Origin: Magnetococcales bacterium
GTDB taxonomy: Bacteria; Pseudomonadota; Magnetococcia; Magnetococcales; JADFWT01
Assembly: GCA_015233785.1 (NCBI GenBank)
Contig: JADFWT010000010.1
Location: forward strand, 1-46,331
DNA length: 46,331 nucleotides
Reading direction: 5' to 3'
Position numbers and translations under genes: made by a program. Position 1 is the stretch's first letter. Each line of letters opens with the position of its first letter. The notes under the pieces are model-generated. The model searched no databases. It saw nothing but the letters and a program-made list of their open reading frames with translations, and was not told the origin of the DNA. Shown here piece after piece: positions 1 through 7,528 of the stretch.

Positions 1-2
1 AT

Positions 3-2564
3 CCCATCTTTTTTAATGAGTTTCAACGGGGATTACTGGTCCGTGATGGGTTACGTCCAGTAACGGAAACCACTCTGATTGATCATGCAGGTGGTCAGGC
101 AGAGGTGTTGATCTCGGCATCCCGGATGACCTCTGACGGGAGTGCATACCATATTTTTGTGATCAAGGAGGTTGGCCACTTAAAAGCCACTCAGCGTGCC
201 TTGCGAGAGAAAGAGGCCGCATTGATGGCGGCAGAGACCATCAACAAGACCAAGAGTGAATTTTTGGCCAATATGAGCCATGAGATTCGTACCCCCATGA
301 ATGCGGTCATTGGCCTCACCGATCTAGCGCTTCAGACTGATCTGTCGGATCAGGCCCAGGATTATCTTCTCAAGATTGGCAGCGCCTCCCGCTCTTTGCT
401 GCGCATTATCAACGATATTCTTGATTTCTCCAAAATCGAGGCCGATAAACTGGAGCTGGAGCAGAACGACTTTCTGTTGCGTGATGTGTTCGATCACCTT
501 TCGGACCTCTTTCGGGCCAAGGCTGACGAGCGCGGGGTTGAGCTGGTAATGCGGGTGCGTTCCGAGTGCATCTTTGTTCTGACCGGCGACTCGCTGCGTC
601 TGGAACAGATCTTTATGAATCTGATCGGCAACGCCATTAAATTCACCGAGGAGGGCGAAATCGAGGTGCAGGCCCAGGCGCTTGAGGCCACTGCAGATCA
701 TGTGTTGATGGAGTTTTCGGTGCGGGATAGCGGCATCGGCATGAGCGATGAGCAGATGGCAGGTCTCTTCCAGCCCTTTTCCCAGGCCGACGGCTCCACC
801 ACGCGAAAATACGGCGGCACCGGTTTGGGGCTCTCCATCAGCAAGCGGCTCACCGAGATGATGGGGGGGGAGATCTGGGTGGAGAGTGCCGAGGGGCAGG
901 GGAGCGTATTTCTCTTTACGGCCTCTTTTGCGCGGAAAATCGAATCTGAACGCAGCGACGATATGATGCCGCCGGAAGATCTGTTGCGCTCTCGGGCACT
1001 GGTGGTGGATGACTCACCGGCCTGCAACTCAGCCCTGAAAGAGATGCTGAATCTGTTTACCTTTCAGGCCGATCAGGCCTCCAGTGTCGAAGCGGCGGAG
1101 AAGGCCATAAAAGCCGGGTTGGAGCAGAAGGTTCCCTATCGTCTGTTGATGGTGGATTGGCGCATGCCGGAGTATGACGTTATTGAGACGCTGGAGAAGC
1201 TGACGGCCCCGCTGGCCCCGCCGGGACCGGATCGTCAGGAGAAGATTATTCTTCTCACCAGCTACTCCAATGAGCCGGAGATCATGAAGCAGGTGACGCG
1301 GTTCGGTATCGATGCTTTCCTTAGTAAGCCCATCAACTGCTCGCAACTTTTCGATGCGGTGATGGATGTGTTCGGCAAAGAGGTCACCAAGCTGTTTCGA
1401 CCTGGTCGGGTGGTGGTGGATGCTTCCCAGGTGACCGCCCATGTGCGGGGTAATCGGATACTGCTGGTGGAGGACAACCCCATCAATCAGCAGGTGGCCC
1501 GAGAGATTTTGGAAGGGGTAGGATTACGGGTAGAGGTGGCCAATAACGGCCTGGAAGGGGTTAACATGGCCCAGAGAGAGCCCTATGAGATGATTCTCAT
1601 GGATATCCAGATGCCGGAGATGGATGGCTACACCGCTACGGGGCGCCTGCGGGAGATACCAGCGTTCAAGTCCCTGCCGATTTTGGCCATGACCGCGCAC
1701 GCCATGGTGGGGGATCGAGAGAAGTGCTTGAGTGCCGGCATGGATGATCACATCACCAAGCCCATCGACCGCAAGCAGCTCTACACCGCCCTTATGAAGT
1801 GGCTGAAACCGGTAAAGGGGGCGGATGATGCGAATTTGGAGATGCCTCATATGGCGGATCGGGATCGCCAGGTACGCCTGGAGGTTTCTGAAAATCCCAT
1901 AGATATGGAGCTGGACGGCATTGATATTCCAGTGGCTCTGGATCGATTGGGGGGTAATGTCAAGCTGCTTCGTTCACTGCTCTCGGAGTTCCGGCGGGAG
2001 CACGGCGATGTGGGTGATAAGATTCGTAGCGCCCTGGAAGGAAAACGCAAGAGCGACCAGGATCTGGCCATTCTTCTGACCCACTCCACCAAGGGAATGG
2101 CGGGTAATCTGGCCGCTCAGGCGTTGTTCGAATCTTCTCAGGTGTTGGAGCGGGCCATTCGTCATGGCGAAGTGGATGCCGGTGGCGAGAAGCTGGATGA
2201 TTTTCAGCGGGATCTCACCCAGGTGACGGATGCCATCGTTCAGTTGGAAGAGCGGGAGAAGCAGCAGGCCAAGCCGGTCTGTCCAGTGGCAGAGCGTATG
2301 CCACCGGCCCAGTCCCCGGATGTTGAGACGTTGCTGGAACCCATGAAGCTGTTATCAGAGCTGTTGCACTCTGCCAGTTTTGATGCTCAAGAGACATTTG
2401 AAGGGCTGCGTTTGCTACTGGCTGGTGGTGAAGCCCATATCCTTGAGAAGGTGGATCTGCTTGCCGAGCAGATCGACATGTTTGATTTTGATGAGGCGCA
2501 GGTTACGCTTCGAGAGTTGGCCGGGATGTTTGATCTCAAGCTGGAGGAGAAGCGGTCGAGATGA
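3..2564 (+). CDS. Hybrid histidine kinase with two receivers and HPt (5' partial)
   Basis: This is a sensor kinase that would pass phosphate His-Asp-His internally. The reading frame is open to the left window edge, so the N terminus is missing; the visible first residues look like the end of a PAS/PAC domain. Counting from the GTG at 105, the order is HisKA with SHEIRTPMN (His about 59), HATPase_c with a GGTGLGLSI box (about 165-275), a first receiver with acceptor motif VDWRMP (about 290-415), a second receiver with LMDIQMPEMDGY (about 450-570), and an HPt domain with a THSTKGMAGN core (about 610-705). The last 80 residues form a helical module that resembles the C terminus of the kinase at 12158-14893. 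The stop overlaps the next start by 4 bp, so the two are co-translated. The domain assignment is secure; the stimulus is unknown. Confidence 0.95.
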   Translation, partial: PIFFNEFQRGLLVRDGLRPVTETTLIDHAGGQAEVLISASRMTSDGSAYHIFVIKEVGHLKATQRALREKEAALMAAETINKTKSEFLANMSHEIRTPMNAVIGLTDLALQTDLSDQAQDYLLKIGSASRSLLRIINDILDFSKIEADKLELEQNDFLLRDVFDHLSDLFRAKADERGVELVMRVRSECIFVLTGDSLRLEQIFMNLIGNAIKFTEEGEIEVQAQALEATADHVLMEFSVRDSGIGMSDEQMAGLFQPFSQADGSTTRKYGGTGLGLSISKRLTEMMGGEIWVESAEGQGSVFLFTASFARKIESERSDDMMPPEDLLRSRALVVDDSPACNSALKEMLNLFTFQADQASSVEAAEKAIKAGLEQKVPYRLLMVDWRMPEYDVIETLEKLTAPLAPPGPDRQEKIILLTSYSNEPEIMKQVTRFGIDAFLSKPINCSQLFDAVMDVFGKEVTKLFRPGRVVVDASQVTAHVRGNRILLVEDNPINQQVAREILEGVGLRVEVANNGLEGVNMAQREPYEMILMDIQMPEMDGYTATGRLREIPAFKSLPILAMTAHAMVGDREKCLSAGMDDHITKPIDRKQLYTALMKWLKPVKGADDANLEMPHMADRDRQVRLEVSENPIDMELDGIDIPVALDRLGGNVKLLRSLLSEFRREHGDVGDKIRSALEGKRKSDQDLAILLTHSTKGMAGNLAAQALFESSQVLERAIRHGEVDAGGEKLDDFQRDLTQVTDAIVQLEEREKQQAKPVCPVAERMPPAQSPDVETLLEPMKLLSELLHSASFDAQETFEGLRLLLAGGEAHILEKVDLLAEQIDMFDFDEAQVTLRELAGMFDLKLEEKRSR

Positions 2565-3031
2565 ATGAAAAAAAAGCGACTTTGCTGGTGGTTGATGATG
2601 TACCGGGAAACATCAAGGCGTTGGTCTCCTTTCTGGCCAAGGCGTATGATATCCGCATTGCCAAGAGTGGTCCTGCGGCCCTCGAAACGGCCTCATCCAT
2701 GCCCATTGACCTGATTTTATTGGATATTGTTATGCCGGATATGGATGGGTATGAGGTGCTTGGTCGACTAAAGGCGCATGAGGCTACTCGGGATATTCCG
2801 GTGATATTTCTCAGTGGAATGGATGATGCCGCCCAGCAAGCCAAAGGGTTTGAGATGGGGGCGGTGGATTTCATCGTCAAGCCTGCCCAGGGCGTGATTG
2901 TCAATCGTCGGGTTGAGACTCAACTGCTGGTGCAGCATCACAAGCGTATCATTGAGCAACAGGTGCAGGCGCGCACCGCAGAGTTAGAGGCCAAGGTTCG
3001 TGAGTTGGAGGAGAAATTGTCCCATGCCTGA
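2561..3031 (+). CDS. Single-domain response regulator with C-terminal coiled coil
   Basis: This is a 156-residue receiver protein. It has the acidic pair in VVDDVPGN, the acceptor Asp in LLDIVMPDMDGYE, the Thr/Ser position in IFLSGMDD and the conserved Lys in FIVKPA. After about residue 125 it ends in a charged helix rich in Glu, Gln and Arg, probably a coiled coil for dimerisation or partner binding. There is no DNA-binding or enzymatic output domain. Its start overlaps the upstream hybrid kinase stop (ATGA), and its own stop overlaps the lipoprotein start, so it is probably the direct phospho-acceptor of that kinase. Receivers of this shape often occur as the N-terminal half of receiver-GGDEF or receiver-kinase proteins; here the chain simply stops. 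Confidence 0.92.
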   Translation: MNEKKATLLVVDDVPGNIKALVSFLAKAYDIRIAKSGPAALETASSMPIDLILLDIVMPDMDGYEVLGRLKAHEATRDIPVIFLSGMDDAAQQAKGFEMGAVDFIVKPAQGVIVNRRVETQLLVQHHKRIIEQQVQARTAELEAKVRELEEKLSHA

Positions 3032-3653
3032 TGGAATTGGATGGAGGCGGGTATGGTCCCTGTTGGCGCTGCTGATGGGGCTGCTGATGGGGTGTGCGCC
3101 CCAGTATAAGACGTTTGTGGATTACACCCCTCCAGAGAGTATCAAAGGGATGCGCTGCATCATGGTTTGTGGGGAGAAACGTGAGGTGTGTCGCGCGGTG
3201 AGTAAAAGGCGTACCACCGACTGCCTGCAGGAAGCGCGAGAGGCGGCGGAACCCCGTCTGATGCTGGCTCTGGAGCGTCATGCACGGGAGTTGCGGGAGC
3301 TTCGTTACAAAAGAGACAAAGTCGAAGATCGGTTGCAACGGGCACAAAAAAAAATGCGCCGTTGTCAATACCTTCTGAGCGAATTGAGTGGTATGCAAAT
3401 GCGGGGGGACGTTTCAGGTGGGGTCTACGAACGCCAAAAGAGTCGTTGCTTAGAGAAGGAGATCATGATCTCGCAGATAGAGCATAAGCTGCGGGGGCTC
3501 AAGGATCCATCCAAGCCGACCTTGGAGATGTTTACCCGAAGCAATCATTGTCAGGGGCTTGGGGATCACTGTATGCCCGATCATGATCAGTGTTTTCAGT
3601 TGTGTGGCGGCAAGATTCGTCGGGAGACGGTCTGTGTCAGGAACTGCAAATAA
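3024..3653 (+). CDS. Cys-rich lipoprotein with coiled coil, unknown function
   Basis: I do not recognise the family. From the ATG at 3024 the product is 209 residues and starts with a typical lipoprotein signal: basic RR, a hydrophobic stretch, and lipobox LLMGC, giving a lipidated Cys near residue 24. This start is preferred to an upstream in-frame one at 3000 because it puts the signal peptide at the N terminus. The mature part has many cysteines, a long Arg/Glu-rich helical segment (about 75-110 and 135-160) and a Cys-rich C terminus with CxxxC-type pairs, suggesting disulphides in the periplasm. It overlaps the upstream receiver by 8 bp and is followed 11 bp later by a secreted deiminase-like protein, so the two probably act together in the envelope. 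An A9 tract lies inside the gene (3346-3354). Confidence 0.8.
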   Translation: MPDGIGWRRVWSLLALLMGLLMGCAPQYKTFVDYTPPESIKGMRCIMVCGEKREVCRAVSKRRTTDCLQEAREAAEPRLMLALERHARELRELRYKRDKVEDRLQRAQKKMRRCQYLLSELSGMQMRGDVSGGVYERQKSRCLEKEIMISQIEHKLRGLKDPSKPTLEMFTRSNHCQGLGDHCMPDHDQCFQLCGGKIRRETVCVRNCK

Positions 3654-3664
3654 TGGAGATGACT

Positions 3665-4693
3665 ATGGGGCGCATGGCCTCTCTGCTGTTGGGAATGGGA
3701 GTTCTGCTGATGGTGAGCGCAGCGCAGGCCGAATTGATTGTACTGGCGGCTCCAAAGTCAGAGGATCGCTACTACGCCGACGTGATAGATGAGATTTATG
3801 ATTTTCATGTGGCTTTTGCCCGCCGCATTGAAGGGCGCGACCGGGTGGTGGTTCTCACCGATCGGGAAGGGTACGACGACTATGTGGAGGCGTTGGGGCC
3901 TGAGCGGGTGGCGGTGGCCCCTATGGAGGATATCTGGATGCGTGATTTCGGCACCGCCAATCCCGATGCCCCTGTGATGTTTCGTTATAGTGCCGAGGGG
4001 CAGGGTGGTGGTGACAATGGTCAGCGGGATGCCGATGCCGTGCAAGAGGTGTTGGCGGTGATGGCCGAGAAAGCCGGTGTACGTTTTCAGGAGAGTGATC
4101 TTCTGAACGACGGCGGTAATCTTGTGGATGATGGTGATGGGCGTGTGGTACTGAGCCGAAAATTTCTTCGGGATAACCGCTTTAACGAAGAGCAAGGGCG
4201 GGCAGCGGTTAAGCGAATGACCGGGGCGCGTTATGTAGCTTTTATTGAGGCCGACGAGCAGGGCGGATTGGAGCATGCTGATGGCGTGGTGAGTTTCATC
4301 GGTCCCAACCTTCTCATTGTCAACAGTTACCCCGACGATCCCGATTATCGTCGCAAACTTCATGAGGATTTACAGCGCGGTCTACCGGGGGTCAAGATTC
4401 ATGAGATCGTCACTCCCTACGACGGAAATAAGATCTACGATGAGCGTTTCGGCTCCGCCTGTGGGCTCTATACCAACGCCCTGGTGACCCCTCATCGTAT
4501 CTATCTGCCGCAGTTCGGCATCCCGGATGATCATATTGCCATTGAGCAGCTTCGGTCCATCACCGACCGGGAGATTGTTCCGGTTCCGGCCCACCAGGTC
4601 TGCTTTATGGGGGGTGGTGTGCGCTGCATGTCGTGGCAACTGCGTGGACGGAGTGCCGACCGTTTGATGGATTATCTGGGACGGGTGCGGTAG
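3665..4693 (+). CDS. Secreted agmatine deiminase / peptidylarginine deiminase-like protein
   Basis: The protein belongs to the guanidine-group-modifying superfamily (porphyromonas-type PAD/agmatine deiminase), whose members hydrolyse agmatine or C-terminal peptidyl-arginine to the carbamoyl or citrulline product plus ammonia. Visible active-site motifs are EDIWMRDFG, NDGGNLVDD, LEHADG and the C-terminal MGGGVRCM carrying the nucleophilic Cys. The ATG at 3665 is chosen because GGAG lies 6 bases upstream and the product then begins with a signal peptide ending AQA. Export is unusual for the cytosolic polyamine enzyme AguA, so a periplasmic role is likely. It directly follows the Cys-rich lipoprotein. 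The superfamily is firm; the substrate is an inference. Confidence 0.85.
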   Translation: MGRMASLLLGMGVLLMVSAAQAELIVLAAPKSEDRYYADVIDEIYDFHVAFARRIEGRDRVVVLTDREGYDDYVEALGPERVAVAPMEDIWMRDFGTANPDAPVMFRYSAEGQGGGDNGQRDADAVQEVLAVMAEKAGVRFQESDLLNDGGNLVDDGDGRVVLSRKFLRDNRFNEEQGRAAVKRMTGARYVAFIEADEQGGLEHADGVVSFIGPNLLIVNSYPDDPDYRRKLHEDLQRGLPGVKIHEIVTPYDGNKIYDERFGSACGLYTNALVTPHRIYLPQFGIPDDHIAIEQLRSITDREIVPVPAHQVCFMGGGVRCMSWQLRGRSADRLMDYLGRVR

Positions 4694-4717
4694 GTCTGTG
4701 CCCTGGCTAGGAATTTC

Positions 4718-4746
4718 TTGACATAAAAACAGTAACGTGGCGTTAT
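4718..4746 (+). promoter_or_regulatory. Candidate sigma-70 promoter with internal operator-like repeat
   Basis: A perfect TTGACA lies at 4718-4723, and 17 bases later stands a weak -10 candidate (CGTTAT, 4741-4746). Between and over the -10 is a perfect inverted repeat, TAACG-TGG-CGTTA (4733-4745), placed where a repressor would block polymerase. It sits in the 218-base gap before the haem-sensor kinase. The -35 match is exact, but the -10 matches only half of the consensus, so this remains a candidate. Confidence 0.4.
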
Positions 4747-4824
4747 GGATTCCATCGATTCTCAATGGAGATTGCGTGTGTACGGATGCGTGCCATCACA
4801 AAGATTGAGAATCCATGCCATAAC
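4742..4824 (+). repeat. Nested inverted repeat (leader hairpin 1)
   Basis: Outer arms GTTATGG (4742-4748) and CCATAAC (4818-4824) enclose inner arms GATTCTCAAT (4757-4766) and ATTGAGAATC (4804-4813). An alternative pairing uses TGGATTC (4746-4752) with GAATCCA (4809-4815), so two mutually exclusive folds are possible. The element overlaps two possible early ATG codons (4765, 4786) of the downstream kinase. It is best read as a structured leader RNA, or a repeat element, rather than coding sequence. Confidence 0.5.
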
Positions 4825-4837
4825 TGGTTTGAAAAGA

Positions 4838-4893
4838 GGGTCGTATTGAATGGGGAGGCAAGTCGAATTCTCTCCCCAAAAAAAGCACGACCC
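4838..4893 (+). repeat. Nested inverted repeat (leader hairpin 2)
   Basis: GGGTCGT (4838-4844) pairs with ACGACCC (4887-4893), and inside it GGGGAG (4852-4857) pairs with CTCCCC (4872-4877). The loop is 14 bases. The element ends 18 bases before the GTG at 4912. There is no U tract after the stem on the + strand, so it is not a standard terminator; a translational or mRNA-stability role is possible. Confidence 0.5.
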
Positions 4894-4911
4894 CCTCCAC
4901 TAGGGGCGGGC

Positions 4912-7338
4912 GTGACCGAACGATCTAAATTATTTCCAGCAACTCGGCTCTGGTGGGTACTTCTTGTAGGCCTGCTGGCTTTGGGTGTTGGCTGGATTAA
5001 CTGGAGCATGAATCAATCCAGCGACGACGCCGATATTGTCGATGCCTTGGGAAGACAGCGCATGCTCTCTCAGGCGATGGGCAAGGCGATTCTGGCTCAT
5101 GCCATGGCCCGAGGTAGTTTCCAGTTTTTGGAGCAGCGTATTCGCACATTGGATGCTTTTGTGGATGATGTTCGACGGGTCTACACCGCGCATGTGGCCC
5201 CCCCGGCTCTGGATGCTGGTTTGATTGATACCGGCAACTGGAAGGTGAGCACGGACACCATTCCGGTTCCTGCCGCCTTTGTGCGTCTGGTGAACGAAAC
5301 CTTTGGTGCCCGCACCGGGCTCTCTCTGGATATTCTATCTCCCCACCCGGTCAATCCCGACAAAGGCATAGTGACCCCCCATGACCAGGCAGCCTACGAT
5401 TTTCTGAAGGAGAACAAACACGGTATTCATCACCACTCCATGAACAAGGGGGGGCGATTGGTGCTGCATTTTTATACCAGCGATACCGCCACCGATAAGA
5501 GCTGTGTTTCTTGTCACGATGACAACACCCAGCGTAAGCACAGTCTGGATGAGGTGCTGGGCATCCGTAAGTTTGAGGTGATATTCTCGGAAGATGTGGC
5601 GTTGGGAGAGCAGGAGCTGAACCCCAGTATGGCCGATTTTGAGACGGCCCGGAATATTTTTAAGAGCACGATGCTGGCCATGCAGTATGGCGGTCGTTAC
5701 CCGGAGGATCTGGCCCAGACTCAATTGCGCACTGTGCGTGGCATTCACGATGAAAAGGCGCAGGATAAGCTGATTGAGATTGCTGCCAAGTTTGCCCAGG
5801 TCAATCGCTCGGTGGCGTTGCTTTTGGAGTCCGAGGTCAACAGCATGCCCTATCGGTTGGCGCGGCAGGATATTACCAAAAAGACTCAGCAATTAATGGT
5901 GCTCAACGATCAGTTGGTGAAGATTTTCACCGCCATCGCCTCCCGGCACCGTTTTTGGACCCTGATGTCGGTCTCCATCACGGGGCTTGGCGTGGTGTTG
6001 CTTCTGCTTTGGGGGGCATGGCTCTTTTCCACCCATTTGCAATCGGAGCGACGCCTGAAAGCGCAACGGGAGGAGCTGACCCGACTGGTGGAGGCGCGCA
6101 CCAAGGATTTAAGTGCCGCCAAACAGGCGGCCGAGCGCGCCAACCGTGCCAAGTCGGCCTTTCTGGCCCATATGAGCCATGAGATTCGTACCCCTCTCAA
6201 TGCCATCCTTGGCATGGGTGAGCTACTTAAGGAGGGGGCGTTGAACGATGCACAGCAGTGGTGCGTACAGACGCTCAACCGCTCTGGCGAGAGTCTTTTG
6301 GCTCTGATCAACGATATTCTTGATCTCTCCAAGATTGAGGCGGGAAAGTTGACCCTGGAGAGCACCACGTTTGACTTGCGTCAGTTGGTGGATGATGCGG
6401 TAGATCCCTTTGTGTTTACGGCACTGGAGAAGAAAATTGAGCTGAATCGACACGTGGATGAAGAGGTGCCCCAATGGGTGCGTGGGGATGCGGTTCGATT
6501 GCAACAGGTGCTGATTAACCTGTTGGGGAATGCCCTGAAATTTACCCGCCAGGGACAGGTTTCCATGACCGTCACACAGCGTGATGACGGACAGATTTCA
6601 ATGGCCGTTTCCGATACTGGGCCAGGCGTCTCCACCGTGCAGCGCGAGGAGATCTTTCGTCCTTTTACCCAGGCCGACCCCTCGATCACTCGCGATCATG
6701 GCGGAACCGGGCTCGGGTTGACCATCAGTCGTCGGCTGGCGGATGTCATGGGGGGCACGATTGGGCTGGAGAGTCAATTCGGCAAAGGGAGTACCTTTAC
6801 CGTCACACTGCCGTTGCCTGAAGTACATGCGCCGCAGAAGGTCGTACATTCCAGTCGACAGCAGGATGTTCAAGTCCAGACGGGGATAGCTGATCACACG
6901 CCATCTGAAAAACCCCAAAAAGGTAGCGACCATGTATCACCAAAACGCATTCTGGTGGTGGATGATTCTGAGGACAACCGCCGGCTGGTTGAAGCATTTT
7001 TGAAGCGGGAGCCCTACCAACTGGTGATGGCGGTCAATGGGGCCGAGGCGGTTGCTGCTTTTATTGAACAGCGCTTTGATCTGGTACTAATGGATATCCA
7101 GATGCCTGTGATGGACGGCTATGATGCCACCCGTCGTATCCGCAAGTGGGAGTCAAAGCGAGGTATGCCCTCCACGCCGATTCTTGCCCTCACGGCCCAT
7201 GCCATCGACGAAGAGTCTGAGCAGATTATGGCGGTGGGTTGCGATCTGCACCTCACCAAGCCGATTCGCAAGCAGCGTCTTCTGAACTCGCTTCGTCGCT
7301 ATATCGAACAGGGTGCACACTCCGATGGTGGTCTGTAA
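4912..7338 (+). CDS. Membrane hybrid histidine kinase with haem-motif sensor domain
   Basis: This is a kinase-receiver protein anchored by two membrane helices (about 10-28 and 347-370) around a periplasmic sensor. The sensor opens with DALGRQRMLSQAM, typical of the PilJ/NarX type IV helical domain. It contains CVSCH at about 198-202, a c-type haem site as in Tll0287/DUF3365 sensors, and then returns to helical PilJ-like sequence. The cytoplasmic part has HisKA with SHEIRTPLN (His about 423), HATPase_c with GGTGLGLTI, and a receiver with [12 protein letters not shown] (about 678-795). The GTG at 4912 with AGGGG upstream is preferred. In-frame ATGs at 4765 and 4786 would add a basic tail that runs through two hairpins. 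Haem would suit redox, NO or O2 sensing. Domains are secure; the start is less so. Confidence 0.88.
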   Translation: MTERSKLFPATRLWWVLLVGLLALGVGWINWSMNQSSDDADIVDALGRQRMLSQAMGKAILAHAMARGSFQFLEQRIRTLDAFVDDVRRVYTAHVAPPALDAGLIDTGNWKVSTDTIPVPAAFVRLVNETFGARTGLSLDILSPHPVNPDKGIVTPHDQAAYDFLKENKHGIHHHSMNKGGRLVLHFYTSDTATDKSCVSCHDDNTQRKHSLDEVLGIRKFEVIFSEDVALGEQELNPSMADFETARNIFKSTMLAMQYGGRYPEDLAQTQLRTVRGIHDEKAQDKLIEIAAKFAQVNRSVALLLESEVNSMPYRLARQDITKKTQQLMVLNDQLVKIFTAIASRHRFWTLMSVSITGLGVVLLLLWGAWLFSTHLQSERRLKAQREELTRLVEARTKDLSAAKQAAERANRAKSAFLAHMSHEIRTPLNAILGMGELLKEGALNDAQQWCVQTLNRSGESLLALINDILDLSKIEAGKLTLESTTFDLRQLVDDAVDPFVFTALEKKIELNRHVDEEVPQWVRGDAVRLQQVLINLLGNALKFTRQGQVSMTVTQRDDGQISMAVSDTGPGVSTVQREEIFRPFTQADPSITRDHGGTGLGLTISRRLADVMGGTIGLESQFGKGSTFTVTLPLPEVHAPQKVVHSSRQQDVQVQTGIADHTPSEKPQKGSDHVSPKRILVVDDSEDNRRLVEAFLKREPYQLVMAVNGAEAVAAFIEQRFDLVLMDIQMPVMDGYDATRRIRKWESKRGMPSTPILALTAHAIDEESEQIMAVGCDLHLTKPIRKQRLLNSLRRYIEQGAHSDGGL

Positions 7339-7528
7339 CGCCTCCCGCCGCATTTGCTCTATTTCAAATGAAGAATATGATAAATTCCTATTCCGTCTAA
7401 CCTGTTATATAGTAAACGGTTGAATAAAAAAGATTGTCACAATTGTTGATGATTGATGAGTGGGCGCTCTTGTGAGGGGGGCGTAGGCGAGGTCATATCG
7501 ATATGGCTGGTGTGGATAAGAGGTGGAT

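Noticed and set aside
4765-4911. N-terminal extension of the haem kinase from an early ATG
   Set aside because: The sequence is a low-complexity basic tail running through two nested hairpins, and a GTG at 4912 with AGGGG upstream fits better. It is not excluded.
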